Shown: piece after piece, positions 31,290-39,130 of the stretch | Numbering within the stretch: position 1 is the stretch's first letter | How the letters are laid out: each line of letters begins with the position of its first letter | Assembly: GCA_026914095.1 (NCBI GenBank) | Contig: JAPPIY010000122.1 | Location: 1-40,284, forward strand | DNA length: 40,284 nt | Reading direction: 5' to 3' | Origin: Oligoflexia bacterium | Lineage (GTDB): Bacteria > Bdellovibrionota > Bdellovibrionia > Bdellovibrionales > UBA1609 | The notes under the pieces: generated by a model | Told to the model about the DNA's origin: nothing | What the model saw: only the letters and a program-made list of their open reading frames with translations | Database searches by the model: none | Made by a program: the position numbers and the translations under genes

Positions 31290-32816
31290 ATGAATAAAAA
31301 AATCTTGAGCTTTTTAAAAAATCAAGGGGGGGGGTATTTTTACTCCTTACTCCTTATTGTTTTTGTTTTTCTAAAATGGAAGAGTTTGCATATTCTGCCT
31401 TGGTCTGATGAGAACTTCTATCCTTATATTACTGAAAAAGAGTGGGTTTTTTTTCTTCCCTGGAATTACCGTCCTGAGAATTTTCAAGGTCATCCGGCAG
31501 GACAGCCTTTTATTCTCTGGCTGGCTTTTAAACTGTTTGGATTAAAAGTCTTCACAGCCAGGATGACAGCTTTAAGTTGGTCTTTGCTGTGTTTGTTCAG
31601 CTTATATAAAATGACATCCGCGCTTTTTCAAGACAAGCAGACAGCTTTTCTCTCAATGGCTTTTGCTATAAGCCTCCCTTTGTTTTGGTTTCAATCCACT
31701 GTGTTATTAGCGCATATTCCCTTAATGGCCTGTGGTTTTGGAGCTGTTTATGCTTTTCTTTCTGGAAAATATAAATCCCTTCTTTTGTTTTCCCTCGGTT
31801 TGGCTGTTGTCAGAGAATCCGCTTTAGCCTTCTTCCTGCTGTTTATTTTCTATGGCCTTTTCAATCCCTCTTACCGAAAAGCTCTTTACTATATGATTCC
31901 CTCCCTTCTCTTGTTTCTTTCCCATTTTTTGGTTTCTTTTGTAAGAACCGGCCATTGGTCCACTCACCCTCATGCCCTAGGGACATTGCCTCATAATCCA
32001 AACCCGGAGTTCTTTAACTTTTCTCTTTTTTTTGAAAGATCCCATCACTTTTTCAAAGATTTTTTTTATCAGTTTCCTTATGTATTTTGGTGGCTCTTTC
32101 TATTCTCTCTTGGTTTTTTTATTTTTTCAAAATTAAGACAACGAGTTTTTATTTCAAGTTTAAAACAACTATTCAATTATAGGGAAAAAGTTTTTATTCC
32201 CTTAACTGTCAGCGCTTTATTTTTTTGCTTTTTTATCAGTTATCCTGAATATGAATTTAGAAACTTTTTTCCTATTCTTATTATTTTTATTCCTCTAAGC
32301 CTTCACTTTATGATAAAAACCCTCCCTTTGTTCAAAAAGGCCTTAATGTTTGTTTTCTGGCTCCTGCTTATTCAAAATGTATTTCCAAAAAGCAGTCCTT
32401 TTATTGTTAAGTTGGGAGCTGGCGTGAAATACAGCGGGTCTCAAAGGGAGGAGGAGGAAAGGCAGAGAGTCTTAAAGGCTCAAACCTTTGTGGTTTATTT
32501 AGAAGACAAATGGGGCAAACCAGTCAGAGAGTTAGAAAAATGGGTCTATATGCCTTATCCTTACGATCAAATTATGAGCGGCCATGAATATGGGTATGTA
32601 AAAAACTCTTACAGTGTGGATCATTGGCGTTTTCTGGAGGAGCCGGAAAGATACGGAATTGTTGCCATGGCTAAAAGAAAAATATCCCGTCTTCCCTATA
32701 ATGAGCTTGTTTATGAATATTTACAGGGGTCTAGTTCTTTTGTTGAACAGCCTCTCCCTCCTTCCCTGAATGATTTTGTTTTATTTCTTCATAAGGATGT
32801 GCTGGACTGGAAATAA
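31290..32816 (+). CDS. Polytopic membrane glycosyltransferase, GT39-like
   Basis: A 508-residue integral membrane protein with about nine to eleven hydrophobic helices (for example YSLLLIVFVFLKW, MTALSWSLLCLFSLY, MIPSLLLFLSHFLVSF, VSALFFCFFISYP) and a soluble C-terminal 130 residues. The first loop, PWSDENFYPYI followed by GHPAGQPFILWLAFKLFG, matches the pattern of protein-mannosyltransferase-like (GT39/PMT_2) enzymes, where acidic residues of that loop act with a lipid-linked sugar donor. Substrate is unknown; lipid A, surface glycan or protein are all possible. I start at the ATG at 31290 with GGGAG eight bases upstream. Longer versions read through the repeat at 31108. A 10-bp tandem (gcaacaggga) lies just before the start. 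Confidence 0.75.
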   Translation: MNKKILSFLKNQGGGYFYSLLLIVFVFLKWKSLHILPWSDENFYPYITEKEWVFFLPWNYRPENFQGHPAGQPFILWLAFKLFGLKVFTARMTALSWSLLCLFSLYKMTSALFQDKQTAFLSMAFAISLPLFWFQSTVLLAHIPLMACGFGAVYAFLSGKYKSLLLFSLGLAVVRESALAFFLLFIFYGLFNPSYRKALYYMIPSLLLFLSHFLVSFVRTGHWSTHPHALGTLPHNPNPEFFNFSLFFERSHHFFKDFFYQFPYVFWWLFLFSLGFFIFSKLRQRVFISSLKQLFNYREKVFIPLTVSALFFCFFISYPEYEFRNFFPILIIFIPLSLHFMIKTLPLFKKALMFVFWLLLIQNVFPKSSPFIVKLGAGVKYSGSQREEEERQRVLKAQTFVVYLEDKWGKPVRELEKWVYMPYPYDQIMSGHEYGYVKNSYSVDHWRFLEEPERYGIVAMAKRKISRLPYNELVYEYLQGSSSFVEQPLPPSLNDFVLFLHKDVLDWK

Positions 32817-32820
32817 CAGC

Positions 32821-32925
32821 GGACAGATTCTTCCCTCCAAGCGCGGGAGGACGCAAAGGGAATTGTGAGAGAGATACTGTGGACAAATTCCTCCCTCCAA
32901 GCTTGAGAGGACAGCGAAGGCTGTC
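32821..32925. repeat. Tandem 60-bp repeat after the glycosyltransferase gene
   Basis: The 22 bases from 32821 (ggacagattcttccctccaa and on) recur from 32881 (ggacaaattcctccctccaa) exactly 60 bases later, with related gagaggac tails. The rest of the period is not conserved. It lies between the glycosyltransferase gene and the next family A element. Confidence 0.75.
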
Positions 32926-32987
32926 CCAAAAACTTAATTTTTCGTTACAAGTATAAAGGGGGACAGCTTTGTTTGCGGCAATATGAA

Positions 32988-33132
32988 ATAGACTGATCCT
33001 GTTTGAAAATTTTTGTTTGAATGAGATTCCTGTCCCTGTCCCCGTTTCCACGAGGACAGGCTTTTGCGGGAGTTCCGGCTGTTGGAATCAGCCTGAACAA
33101 AGAAGAGGGAAAATTCAAGCAGGATTGGTATA
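32988..33132. repeat. Family A element, copy 15
   Basis: Ends are atagactgatcctgtttgaa and ttcaagcaggattggtata. The core holds gtttccacgaggacaggctt and ttgcgggagttcc. It lies 41 bases upstream of lspA. Confidence 0.85.
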
Positions 33133-33173
33133 AAAGCCTTGTTTTCAAATCTTGCTTGGTATAAATAAAAGTC

Positions 33174-33671
33174 ATGTCAAACTCTTTTATAAAATATTTA
33201 TCGGTTACTTTGATCACTGCTTGGATTTTGTGTTTAGACCAAGCAACTAAAATTTTTATTCACACTCAATTTCCAAGACAGACATCAAAAGCCATTATAG
33301 AAGGCTTTTTTAATATTTCTTATGTCACCAACTCTGGAGGGGCTTTTGGGCTTTTTAATGACAGCCCTGATTGGATTCGCTTTATCTTGTTTTTATTGTT
33401 TCCTTTAGTTTGCGTCTATTTTATTTTTAAGCTGTTACAGGAGACAAACAGCCGTTTTCAAATTTTAGCTTTGAGCTTTATTTTAGGGGGAGCTTTTGGG
33501 AATTATCTGGATAGGGTCAGGCTGGGTTATGTTGTGGATTTTATTGATTGGCATATCAAGGGCTGGCATTGGCCGACTTTCAATATAGCGGATTCCTTTA
33601 TTGTTATGGGTGTAGCCCTTCTCAGCGCTCTTTATTTTAAAGATTATCAAGAGTCTAAAAAATCGGCTTAA
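33174..33671 (+). CDS. lspA: Lipoprotein signal peptidase (signal peptidase II)
   Basis: An inner-membrane aspartic protease that removes the signal peptide from diacylated prolipoproteins. At 165 residues it has the usual four helices. Catalytic aspartates are in GYVVDFIDWH and in FNIADSFIVMG. Other family stretches are LDQATKIFI near residue 22, NSGGAFGLF in the first periplasmic loop, and LGGAFGNYLDRVRLG. The start follows an atypical region without a strong ribosome binding site, but the residue count and the N-terminus (KYLSVTLITAWILCLDQ) agree with the family. It lies between the glycosyltransferase and the pseudouridine synthase genes, each separated by repeats. Confidence 0.95.
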   Translation: MSNSFIKYLSVTLITAWILCLDQATKIFIHTQFPRQTSKAIIEGFFNISYVTNSGGAFGLFNDSPDWIRFILFLLFPLVCVYFIFKLLQETNSRFQILALSFILGGAFGNYLDRVRLGYVVDFIDWHIKGWHWPTFNIADSFIVMGVALLSALYFKDYQESKKSA

Positions 33672-33723
33672 AAGAGCTTTAAGACAGTAGGCCAATTAAG
33701 GCTTTTTTCAAAAGCGAGAGCAG

Positions 33724-33897
33724 TATGCAATCCTGTTTGAAATTTCGGGAACTATATATTTAATACAGCATAAAATTCTTTGGGTTTTATTTTTATGTTT
33801 CATAAAAGCTTTGAAAACTCCTTATATCTAAAGGCTTCCATGACTTGTTTGCTGTTTTAAGTCTGTAATTCCAGAAATTCCAAACACGGCTAGTATA
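33724..33897. repeat. Family A ends enclosing a TATATATTTA-type repeat, copy 16
   Basis: Outer ends are tatgcaatcctgtttgaaat and ttccaaacacggctagtata (family A). The inside, 33747-33880, is the repeat also found at 86-250 and 1222-1362 (gggaactatatatttaatac ... gctgttttaagtctgtaat). A composite or nested structure. Confidence 0.75.
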
Positions 33898-33949
33898 GGC
33901 TCAATGAAAGGACTTTCTTAATACTTAATAAATATGATAAAAGAGATGT

Positions 33950-34711
33950 GTGAGATTAAATAAGTTTTTAGCTCAATGGGCAGGGCTTTCCCGCCGGCAG
34001 GCCGATCATAAAATCAAACAGGGGCATGTTTTTGTAAATGATCAAAAAGTGTCTCAGCTGTCTGTCTTTGTTGATCCTGAAAAAGACCAGGTGCGAGTGC
34101 AAAAAAAACTAATTTCCACAAAATCACAGCCATTTCTTTATCTGATGTTTAACAAACCCACTCAGGTTTTAAGCGCAAGGAAAGATTCCAAAGGCAGGCC
34201 TGTTGTGATGGATTACATTCCTAAATATAAAGATCGGCTTTTTTTAGTGGGGCGATTGGATTGGGATTCCGAAGGCTTATTGCTTTTAACCAATAATGGC
34301 CAATTTTCTGAAAAGATTTTAAATCCTAAAAATAAAATTTCTAAAACTTATTTGGTGAAAGTGAGAGGCAGGCCTTCAGAGGCGCATTTAAAAAAGCTTT
34401 TGCGGGGAGTCAGCACTCCTGTTGGCAAAAGGAAAGCCTTATTTGTCCAAAAGTATCCCTCCCAAAAAGGAACAAAGACCGTTTGGATTAAAATTATTTT
34501 AAGTGAAGGGAAAAAAAGGCAGATTCGCTTGATGTTTGATAAATTGGGCTTTCCTGTTCAAAAACTAAGACGGACAGCGATCGGGCGATTGAAGATGAAT
34601 AAACTGGCTAAAGGGCATTTTATCTCTTTAAGAGAAAAAGATTTAGAAAAAGTTTTTTTGTGGCCAAAGGAGCTGAAGAGATTTTCTTTGCAGAGTAAGC
34701 AATCTGTTTAA
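33950..34711 (+). CDS. Pseudouridine synthase, RsuA/RluB/RluE/RluF group
   Basis: Turns a uridine of ribosomal RNA into pseudouridine. An N-terminal S4 RNA-binding domain (RLNKFLAQWAGLSRRQADHKIKQGHVFVND) is followed by the catalytic domain with Asp in VGRLDWDSEGLLLLTNNG, the family motif YLMFNKP, KTYLVKVRG, and the C-terminal GKKRQIRLMFDKLGFPVQKLRRTAIG. The start is GTG. At 253 residues the length fits RluB or RsuA. Which rRNA position it acts on (16S or 23S) cannot be told; the KLRRTAIG form is common in RluB-type proteins. Directly after its stop lies a family A element, then a bidirectional terminator. Confidence 0.88.
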   Translation: MRLNKFLAQWAGLSRRQADHKIKQGHVFVNDQKVSQLSVFVDPEKDQVRVQKKLISTKSQPFLYLMFNKPTQVLSARKDSKGRPVVMDYIPKYKDRLFLVGRLDWDSEGLLLLTNNGQFSEKILNPKNKISKTYLVKVRGRPSEAHLKKLLRGVSTPVGKRKALFVQKYPSQKGTKTVWIKIILSEGKKRQIRLMFDKLGFPVQKLRRTAIGRLKMNKLAKGHFISLREKDLEKVFLWPKELKRFSLQSKQSV

Positions 34712-34713
34712 CT

Positions 34714-34805
34714 CAACTGATCTTGTTTGAATTTTCAGGTTAGGGCTAGACTTCTGCTTTTGCAGAAGTGACAAAAAGGAGGAAAACTCAAATCGATCAG
34801 ATATA
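34714..34805. repeat. Family A element, copy 17
   Basis: Ends are aactgatcttgtttgaa and aaactcaaatcgatcagatata. The core palindrome is gacttctgcttttgcagaagt, an AT-richer version of the usual one. It starts within a few bases of the pseudouridine synthase stop codon. Confidence 0.8.
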
Positions 34806-34836
34806 ATTCCCAAAGGAATAAACTTTCATTGTAAAT

Positions 34837-34867
34837 AAAAAAGCCAGAGCTAAACTCTGGCTTTTTT
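34837..34867. terminator. Bidirectional rho-independent terminator
   Basis: The stem aaaaaagccagag / ctctggctttttt with loop CTAAA has A and T runs on both sides, so it can end transcripts from the pseudouridine synthase gene (plus) and from the barrel gene at 34890 (minus), which converge here. Confidence 0.9.
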
Positions 34868-34889
34868 TGTAGGATAAGAAAAGCTAAAA

Positions 34890-35438
34890 TCAGTAAAAGT
34901 CAAAGTAATAGGCAAATCCCATGCGGGGCTCTACATGGTGGATCATACTTGTAAAGATCCCTGAAACAGGGGTATGAAGGCGGTAAGCTAAAGTCGTTAT
35001 AAAAGCTGTTCTTTTTGCGACAAAGCTTTTTAAAGAGACATGAGCTCCTAGAGCCAGTTCAGGGCCGACTCCTCCTTTGCTAGCTCCCACTGTTACACCT
35101 AGGGCAGGAATAAATTTTCTCTTCCCCCGGTTTTTAATAAAGTTATACTCCACCAGCAATCCCCCTGCCCAGCTGTTTAATTGAAAAGCGCCGGTAGACG
35201 TTCCAGCCGCTAAAGCAAAATAAGGGCCAACTTCTATCATGCCTTTCCAGTTGTAGGCATAGGCCCCAGCCAAATTGGCATTCCATGTAAATCCCTGGAA
35301 AGACATAGGAATATTCCCTTGAAAGCGGACTCCATGCTCCCTTTTAATATAACGGTATTTTTTGCTGGCAAAACTTTTCCCTGTTCCTGCTACAAACATC
35401 AGCAAAAATAAATTTAAAAATAAAAATAGTTTTTTCAT
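34890..35438 (-). CDS. Small outer-membrane beta-barrel protein, function unknown
   Basis: A 182-residue protein with a signal peptide (MKKLFLFLNLFLLMFVAGTGKSFA, cleavage near SFA-SK) and a mature part made of alternating strands such as AYAYNWKGMIEVGPYFALAAG, SWAGGLLVEYNFI, KFIPALGVTVGAS and a final MGFAYYFDFY. The terminal aromatic residue fits the sorting signal of outer-membrane barrels. The number of strands suggests an eight-stranded barrel of OmpA/OmpW size. An AGGGAGGT site precedes the ATG. The neighbouring gene at 35501 encodes a second barrel, so the two may belong together, although 60 bases separate them. Confidence 0.72.
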   Translation of the reverse strand: MKKLFLFLNLFLLMFVAGTGKSFASKKYRYIKREHGVRFQGNIPMSFQGFTWNANLAGAYAYNWKGMIEVGPYFALAAGTSTGAFQLNSWAGGLLVEYNFIKNRGKRKFIPALGVTVGASKGGVGPELALGAHVSLKSFVAKRTAFITTLAYRLHTPVSGIFTSMIHHVEPRMGFAYYFDFY

Positions 35439-35500
35439 AATAGACCTCCCTTTATGATTTATTTATAAACCCATCGGACTTTTTTGGCAAAGACTTTAAT

Positions 35501-36400
35501 TTAAAAATTGACGCCAAATAAAAGGCCGATATTTATTAAATCTCCATAAAAACGGTAGCCTTTAACCTCTGGGCGATTGGGAAACTGGAGCCTCTGCAAT
35601 AGAGTTTGATTGCTGTTGGGCGGGGGCACAGGAGGGAAATTAAGTTGTGAAAGGTCCTCATTTTCATGCTGTAGGACAGTGTAAAGATAGCTGAATTCAA
35701 AGCCTATAAAGCTTTGTTGGATGAGAGCCAGCTCAAAACCAAAGCCCAGTTTTACTCCTGCCGCATTGTAAGATTTAACGGCTTTCCTTTCAAGAGAAGA
35801 CGGCCTGTTGGAGTCATTGGCGGGCGGAACGGTCTGTTGAGGGGTTTGCGGATTTTGTTGAGCTATGGGGCTGGGCGGGGGTGGAAGAGCGGATTTAATA
35901 TTGAGCCAAAAAGGGCCAAAAATCACATAAGGGCTGAAAAAATCCTTATCTTTATTGAGATACTGCCTGTTCCAATAATATTTTAAGTCTAAGCCATAAT
36001 GCGAAAAAGGAAAAGCTGTGTTATAAAGGCTGTTGTAATGACCTGTGGGAAAAACCCCGCTCAATTGAATGGCAAAGCGAAGGTCTAGAAAAAAGGCGGC
36101 ATTTGCCCCTACAAAGGCAGCATCTCCATAAATTTGCCGGATGTTAAAGGTGATAGCCTCATAGCCTCCGGACAAAGCGACAGAAAGAGATCGTCCATAA
36201 TGAAAGAAATTGATGCTCTCCTCTTCTGTAACATCATCTTGAAACTCTCCATAATCAATAAAAGGATCAAAGGCGCTGGCGTTTTTAGCTAGTAAAAAGG
36301 GAGCGCTTTTAGAAGTTGAAAAAATTTGGTTTGTTTCGCTCCTTTCAGCCTGACTTTGCCCCATCCAGAAACAAATAAAAAAAGAAAGTAGAAATCTCAT
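35501..36400 (-). CDS. Outer-membrane beta-barrel protein with Pro-rich loops
   Basis: A 299-residue protein with a signal peptide (MRFLLSFFICFWMGQSQA, cleavage near QAE). The mature part has strand-like segments (LSVALSGGYEAITFNI, FSPYVIFGPFWLNI, GVKLGFGFELALIQQSFIGFEFSYLY, RFYGDLINIGLLFGVNF) ending in Phe as usual for barrels. Two long loops are low-complexity: LPPPPSPIAQQNPQTPQQT and FPPVPPPNSNQ. Such proline-rich surface loops would be exposed outside the cell. I do not recognise the family. It precedes the small barrel gene at 34890 on the same strand. A run of phenylalanines and tyrosines around residue 130 argues against a soluble enzyme. Confidence 0.72.
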   Translation of the reverse strand: MRFLLSFFICFWMGQSQAERSETNQIFSTSKSAPFLLAKNASAFDPFIDYGEFQDDVTEEESINFFHYGRSLSVALSGGYEAITFNIRQIYGDAAFVGANAAFFLDLRFAIQLSGVFPTGHYNSLYNTAFPFSHYGLDLKYYWNRQYLNKDKDFFSPYVIFGPFWLNIKSALPPPPSPIAQQNPQTPQQTVPPANDSNRPSSLERKAVKSYNAAGVKLGFGFELALIQQSFIGFEFSYLYTVLQHENEDLSQLNFPPVPPPNSNQTLLQRLQFPNRPEVKGYRFYGDLINIGLLFGVNF

Positions 36401-36554
36401 TTGGTATATTTTATCAGATTTTTTGTAAATAAGCTGTATTTTTTGCTCTTTTCCTTTTTTAAAAATTCAAGATTAAAAAAACAAAACGAAAGTCCAGCTA
36501 GGCTTATTGAGTTTGTGAAAGGATACAAAAATTCTCAAAAAATTTAAGAAGGCT

Positions 36555-36763
36555 TATACTGATCTTGTTTAAGATTTGGAGGCTCTTTTGAAAGATGACA
36601 ACAAGAGATTTAAGAGTAAAAATTTTCAATTCCAAGACTTAAAATTCAGTCCTGCGTTTTGCCACAAAACGGTCTTTGGCCGCCTTGCGCTCAAAGCCTG
36701 CCCTCGCGAAAGCGGGGGCGGGAATCTAGTTAAAGCCAGAGAATTCACAAACAGTGGCCTATA
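36555..36763. repeat. Family A element with family B material inside, copy 18
   Basis: Ends are tatactgatcttgtttaaga and attcacaaacagtggcctata. Inside are gtaaaaattttcaattccaa, as at the left arm of the hairpin at 6531, gcgttttgccacaaaacgg, and a family A core (gccctcgcgaaagcgggggc). It accounts for most of the gap 36401-36801; no gene is seen there. Confidence 0.7.
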
Positions 36764-36801
36764 ACTCTCAAGTTTTTTGAAAAGTTTTGTAAGAGTTTCT
36801 T

Positions 36802-37701
36802 TTACAAATTGTTTTGAAACTTTTCCAAGACCAAGCCATACCGGACACCCGTGGCTGAGACAATAAATTCCTTTTTTCCTGTTTGGTCTAAAATATTTTG
36901 TAAAAGGCTTAAGCCAGAGATAATGACATCGGCCCGATGTTCCGGCAAAAAAGGCACAGCTTTTCTTTCCTCTACTGTTAGCAGTGATAGCTTTTCCAGC
37001 CAAAAGCGCGCCCGCTCCCTTTGTAAAACTAAACCGTGAGCTTCATTCGTATCAGAAGTTTGTTTTTCCATAAAAGCTAAAGTGGTGGGTGTGCCGGCTG
37101 TAAAAATCAAATGATCATAATCCTTCCGCAAAAAATTTGCCATCGGCTTTATTTTTTCTTGAATGTGATGATTCAATAAAGTTTTCTCTCTGTCAGAAAG
37201 AGCTTTATGGCTTAAAAATCTCTCTGTGAGAGAGACGCTTCCTATATTGAGGCTGTAGCTTTTTCTAGAACTGACAAACTCTGTAGAGCCTCCTCCAATA
37301 TCAATGACCAAAGGATTTTCTGCAGAATGCCCCAAACCAAAAAGAGAGCCAATAAAAGTTAATTCAGCCTCTTTTTCCTCAGAGATAATTTTAACAGGAG
37401 ATAAGTTATACTTGGCTCCTAATTCAAAGATCTGGCTTTTATTGACGGCTTGGCGGGCTGAGCTGGTTGCTACAATAGAAAGTTCTCTAACCCTCCATTG
37501 ATCCAGGCTTTCTCTCATAGAGCGAAAGGCTTGGTCCAAGCGGCTTAAAGCGCTTTCACTGATTTGAGAGTTTTTCTGTATGTTTTCAGCCAGCCTTGTA
37601 AAATAGATTTTATCCGATAGAACTTCAAAGCCCTGTTCTGTCTTTTCCACAATTAACAGCAGGCTGGTGTTGGAGCCAATATCAATTCCCGCGACTCGCA
37701 T
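36802..37701 (-). CDS. Ppx/GppA family phosphatase
   Basis: An exopolyphosphatase or guanosine pentaphosphate phosphatase with the ASKHA fold. The phosphate-binding motifs are GIDIGSNTSLLLI at the N-terminus and VIDIGGGSTEFV near residue 142; NIGSVSLTERFL, the FTAGTPTTLAF segment and EHRADVIISGLSLLQNIL with a C-terminal SATGVRYGLVLE complete the family pattern. At 299 residues it has the two-domain short form without the HD-type C-terminal extension of E. coli Ppx. Function could be polyphosphate breakdown or (p)ppGpp metabolism; sequence does not decide. It follows gatB by four bases, with its ribosome binding site GAAGAAGG in the end of gatB. Confidence 0.88.
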   Translation of the reverse strand: MRVAGIDIGSNTSLLLIVEKTEQGFEVLSDKIYFTRLAENIQKNSQISESALSRLDQAFRSMRESLDQWRVRELSIVATSSARQAVNKSQIFELGAKYNLSPVKIISEEKEAELTFIGSLFGLGHSAENPLVIDIGGGSTEFVSSRKSYSLNIGSVSLTERFLSHKALSDREKTLLNHHIQEKIKPMANFLRKDYDHLIFTAGTPTTLAFMEKQTSDTNEAHGLVLQRERARFWLEKLSLLTVEERKAVPFLPEHRADVIISGLSLLQNILDQTGKKEFIVSATGVRYGLVLEKFQNNL

Positions 37702-37705
37702 AGTT

Positions 37706-39130
37706 TTAACCTTCTTCCAATTCCTTTTTTAAAAGCTGGGAAAGCTTTTGAGGGTTAGCCTGACCTCGGGTTTCTTTCATAATTTGACCGACAAAAAAAC
37801 CAAAGAGTTTTGTTTTTCCCGCTTTATAGGCTTTCACTTGGCCGGGGTGTTTTGTTAGAGTTTGAATGACTAAGCGTTTTAGCTCCTCCTCTCCAGAGAT
37901 CTGCTTGAGGTTTTTTTCTTGAATGATTTTCTCAGGGCTTAATCCCTTATCCCACATTTCATTAAAAATCTCTTTTGCCATTTTGTTTGAAATCACTCCT
38001 TCATCTATCAGCTTTAATAAGCGGGAAAAATCTTTAGCGGGAATGGGGCAGGCGCTCTGATTTCTCTCTTTGAGCTGGGCTTGCAACTCTCCACGAAACC
38101 AAAGACTCACCGTTTGAGGGCTTTTGCTTTCTAAAGCGATTTGCTCAAAATAATCCGCCGAATTTTTATCTTCAACTAAAGCTTGGGCTGTTTCTGCTTT
38201 TAAATGATAGTCTTGAATAAATCTTTGGCTTTTCTCAAAAGCCAGCTCAGGGAGTTTCAGCTGGTTTAAAAGCTTTTCTTCAAAATAAACTTGAGGCAGA
38301 TCAGGGTCAGGAAAATACCTGTAATCACTGGCAGATTCTTTGACCCGCATCAATCGGGTTTGATTTTTAGAAGGATCATAAAGTCGTGTTTCTTGAATAA
38401 TTTTTTCCCCTGACTTTAATCGCTCGGTCTGCCTGTCTATCTCATAAAATAAAGCTTTTTCAATGAAGCGAAAAGAGTTGATGTTTTTTAGCTCCACTTT
38501 TGTCCCCAATTCCGTTTGTTCTTTTGGCCGAATACTCACATTGCAGTCGCAACGCATAGAGCCTTCCTCTAAGTTTCCATCACAAACCTCTAAATATCTT
38601 AAAGTTCTGCGAATAGCTTTAGCGCACAAACTGGCTGTATGAGGATCGGTTATCTCTGGCTTTGTTACAATTTCTAAAAGCGGGATTCCCGCCCGGTTAA
38701 AATTTATCAAAGAGTGAGCGCCCTTATGGAGAGATCGTCCGGCGTCTTCCTCTAGGTGGATTCTTTCCAGAGAAATAGAAATTTCACGGTCTTTATTAAA
38801 AAAACAAACTTGCCCTCCTTCACAAAAAGGCTTGTCATATTGAGAGATTTGATAGCCTTTTGGAAGATCAGGGTAAAAGTAATTTTTTCTGGCAAAGACA
38901 CTGCCGTTTTTAATTTGCCCTTTAAATGCCAAGCCAGTTTTTAAAGCCATTTTTAAAGCCATTTCATTTAAAACAGGCAAAGAGCCGGGAAGAGCTAAGC
39001 TCACAGGATGAACTTCATCATTTTCTCCTTCTGTCCAGCCGGCTCTATCTGGAGAAAACAGCTTGGTTTGGCTTTTGAGCTGAGCGTGAATTTCCAAACC
39101 GATTGTAACTAAAAAGCTCTCATTAGCCAT
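37706..39130 (-). CDS. gatB: Aspartyl/glutamyl-tRNA amidotransferase subunit B
   Basis: With GatA and GatC, converts Glu-tRNA(Gln) or Asp-tRNA(Asn) to the amidated form, for bacteria lacking direct glutaminyl- or asparaginyl-tRNA synthetases. The 474-residue protein starts at the ATG giving MANESFLVTIGLEIHAQLK and shows KLFSPD, VFARKNYFYPDLPKGYQISQYD, the zinc-related EEGSMRCDCNVSIR, and the kinase-like LKNINSFRFIEKAL; the C-terminal YqeY-type tail (GQVKAYKAGKTKLFGFFVGQIMK) binds tRNA. Length is normal. It overlaps the gatA stop by eight bases, a clear sign of an operon. Confidence 0.96.
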   Translation of the reverse strand: MANESFLVTIGLEIHAQLKSQTKLFSPDRAGWTEGENDEVHPVSLALPGSLPVLNEMALKMALKTGLAFKGQIKNGSVFARKNYFYPDLPKGYQISQYDKPFCEGGQVCFFNKDREISISLERIHLEEDAGRSLHKGAHSLINFNRAGIPLLEIVTKPEITDPHTASLCAKAIRRTLRYLEVCDGNLEEGSMRCDCNVSIRPKEQTELGTKVELKNINSFRFIEKALFYEIDRQTERLKSGEKIIQETRLYDPSKNQTRLMRVKESASDYRYFPDPDLPQVYFEEKLLNQLKLPELAFEKSQRFIQDYHLKAETAQALVEDKNSADYFEQIALESKSPQTVSLWFRGELQAQLKERNQSACPIPAKDFSRLLKLIDEGVISNKMAKEIFNEMWDKGLSPEKIIQEKNLKQISGEEELKRLVIQTLTKHPGQVKAYKAGKTKLFGFFVGQIMKETRGQANPQKLSQLLKKELEEG

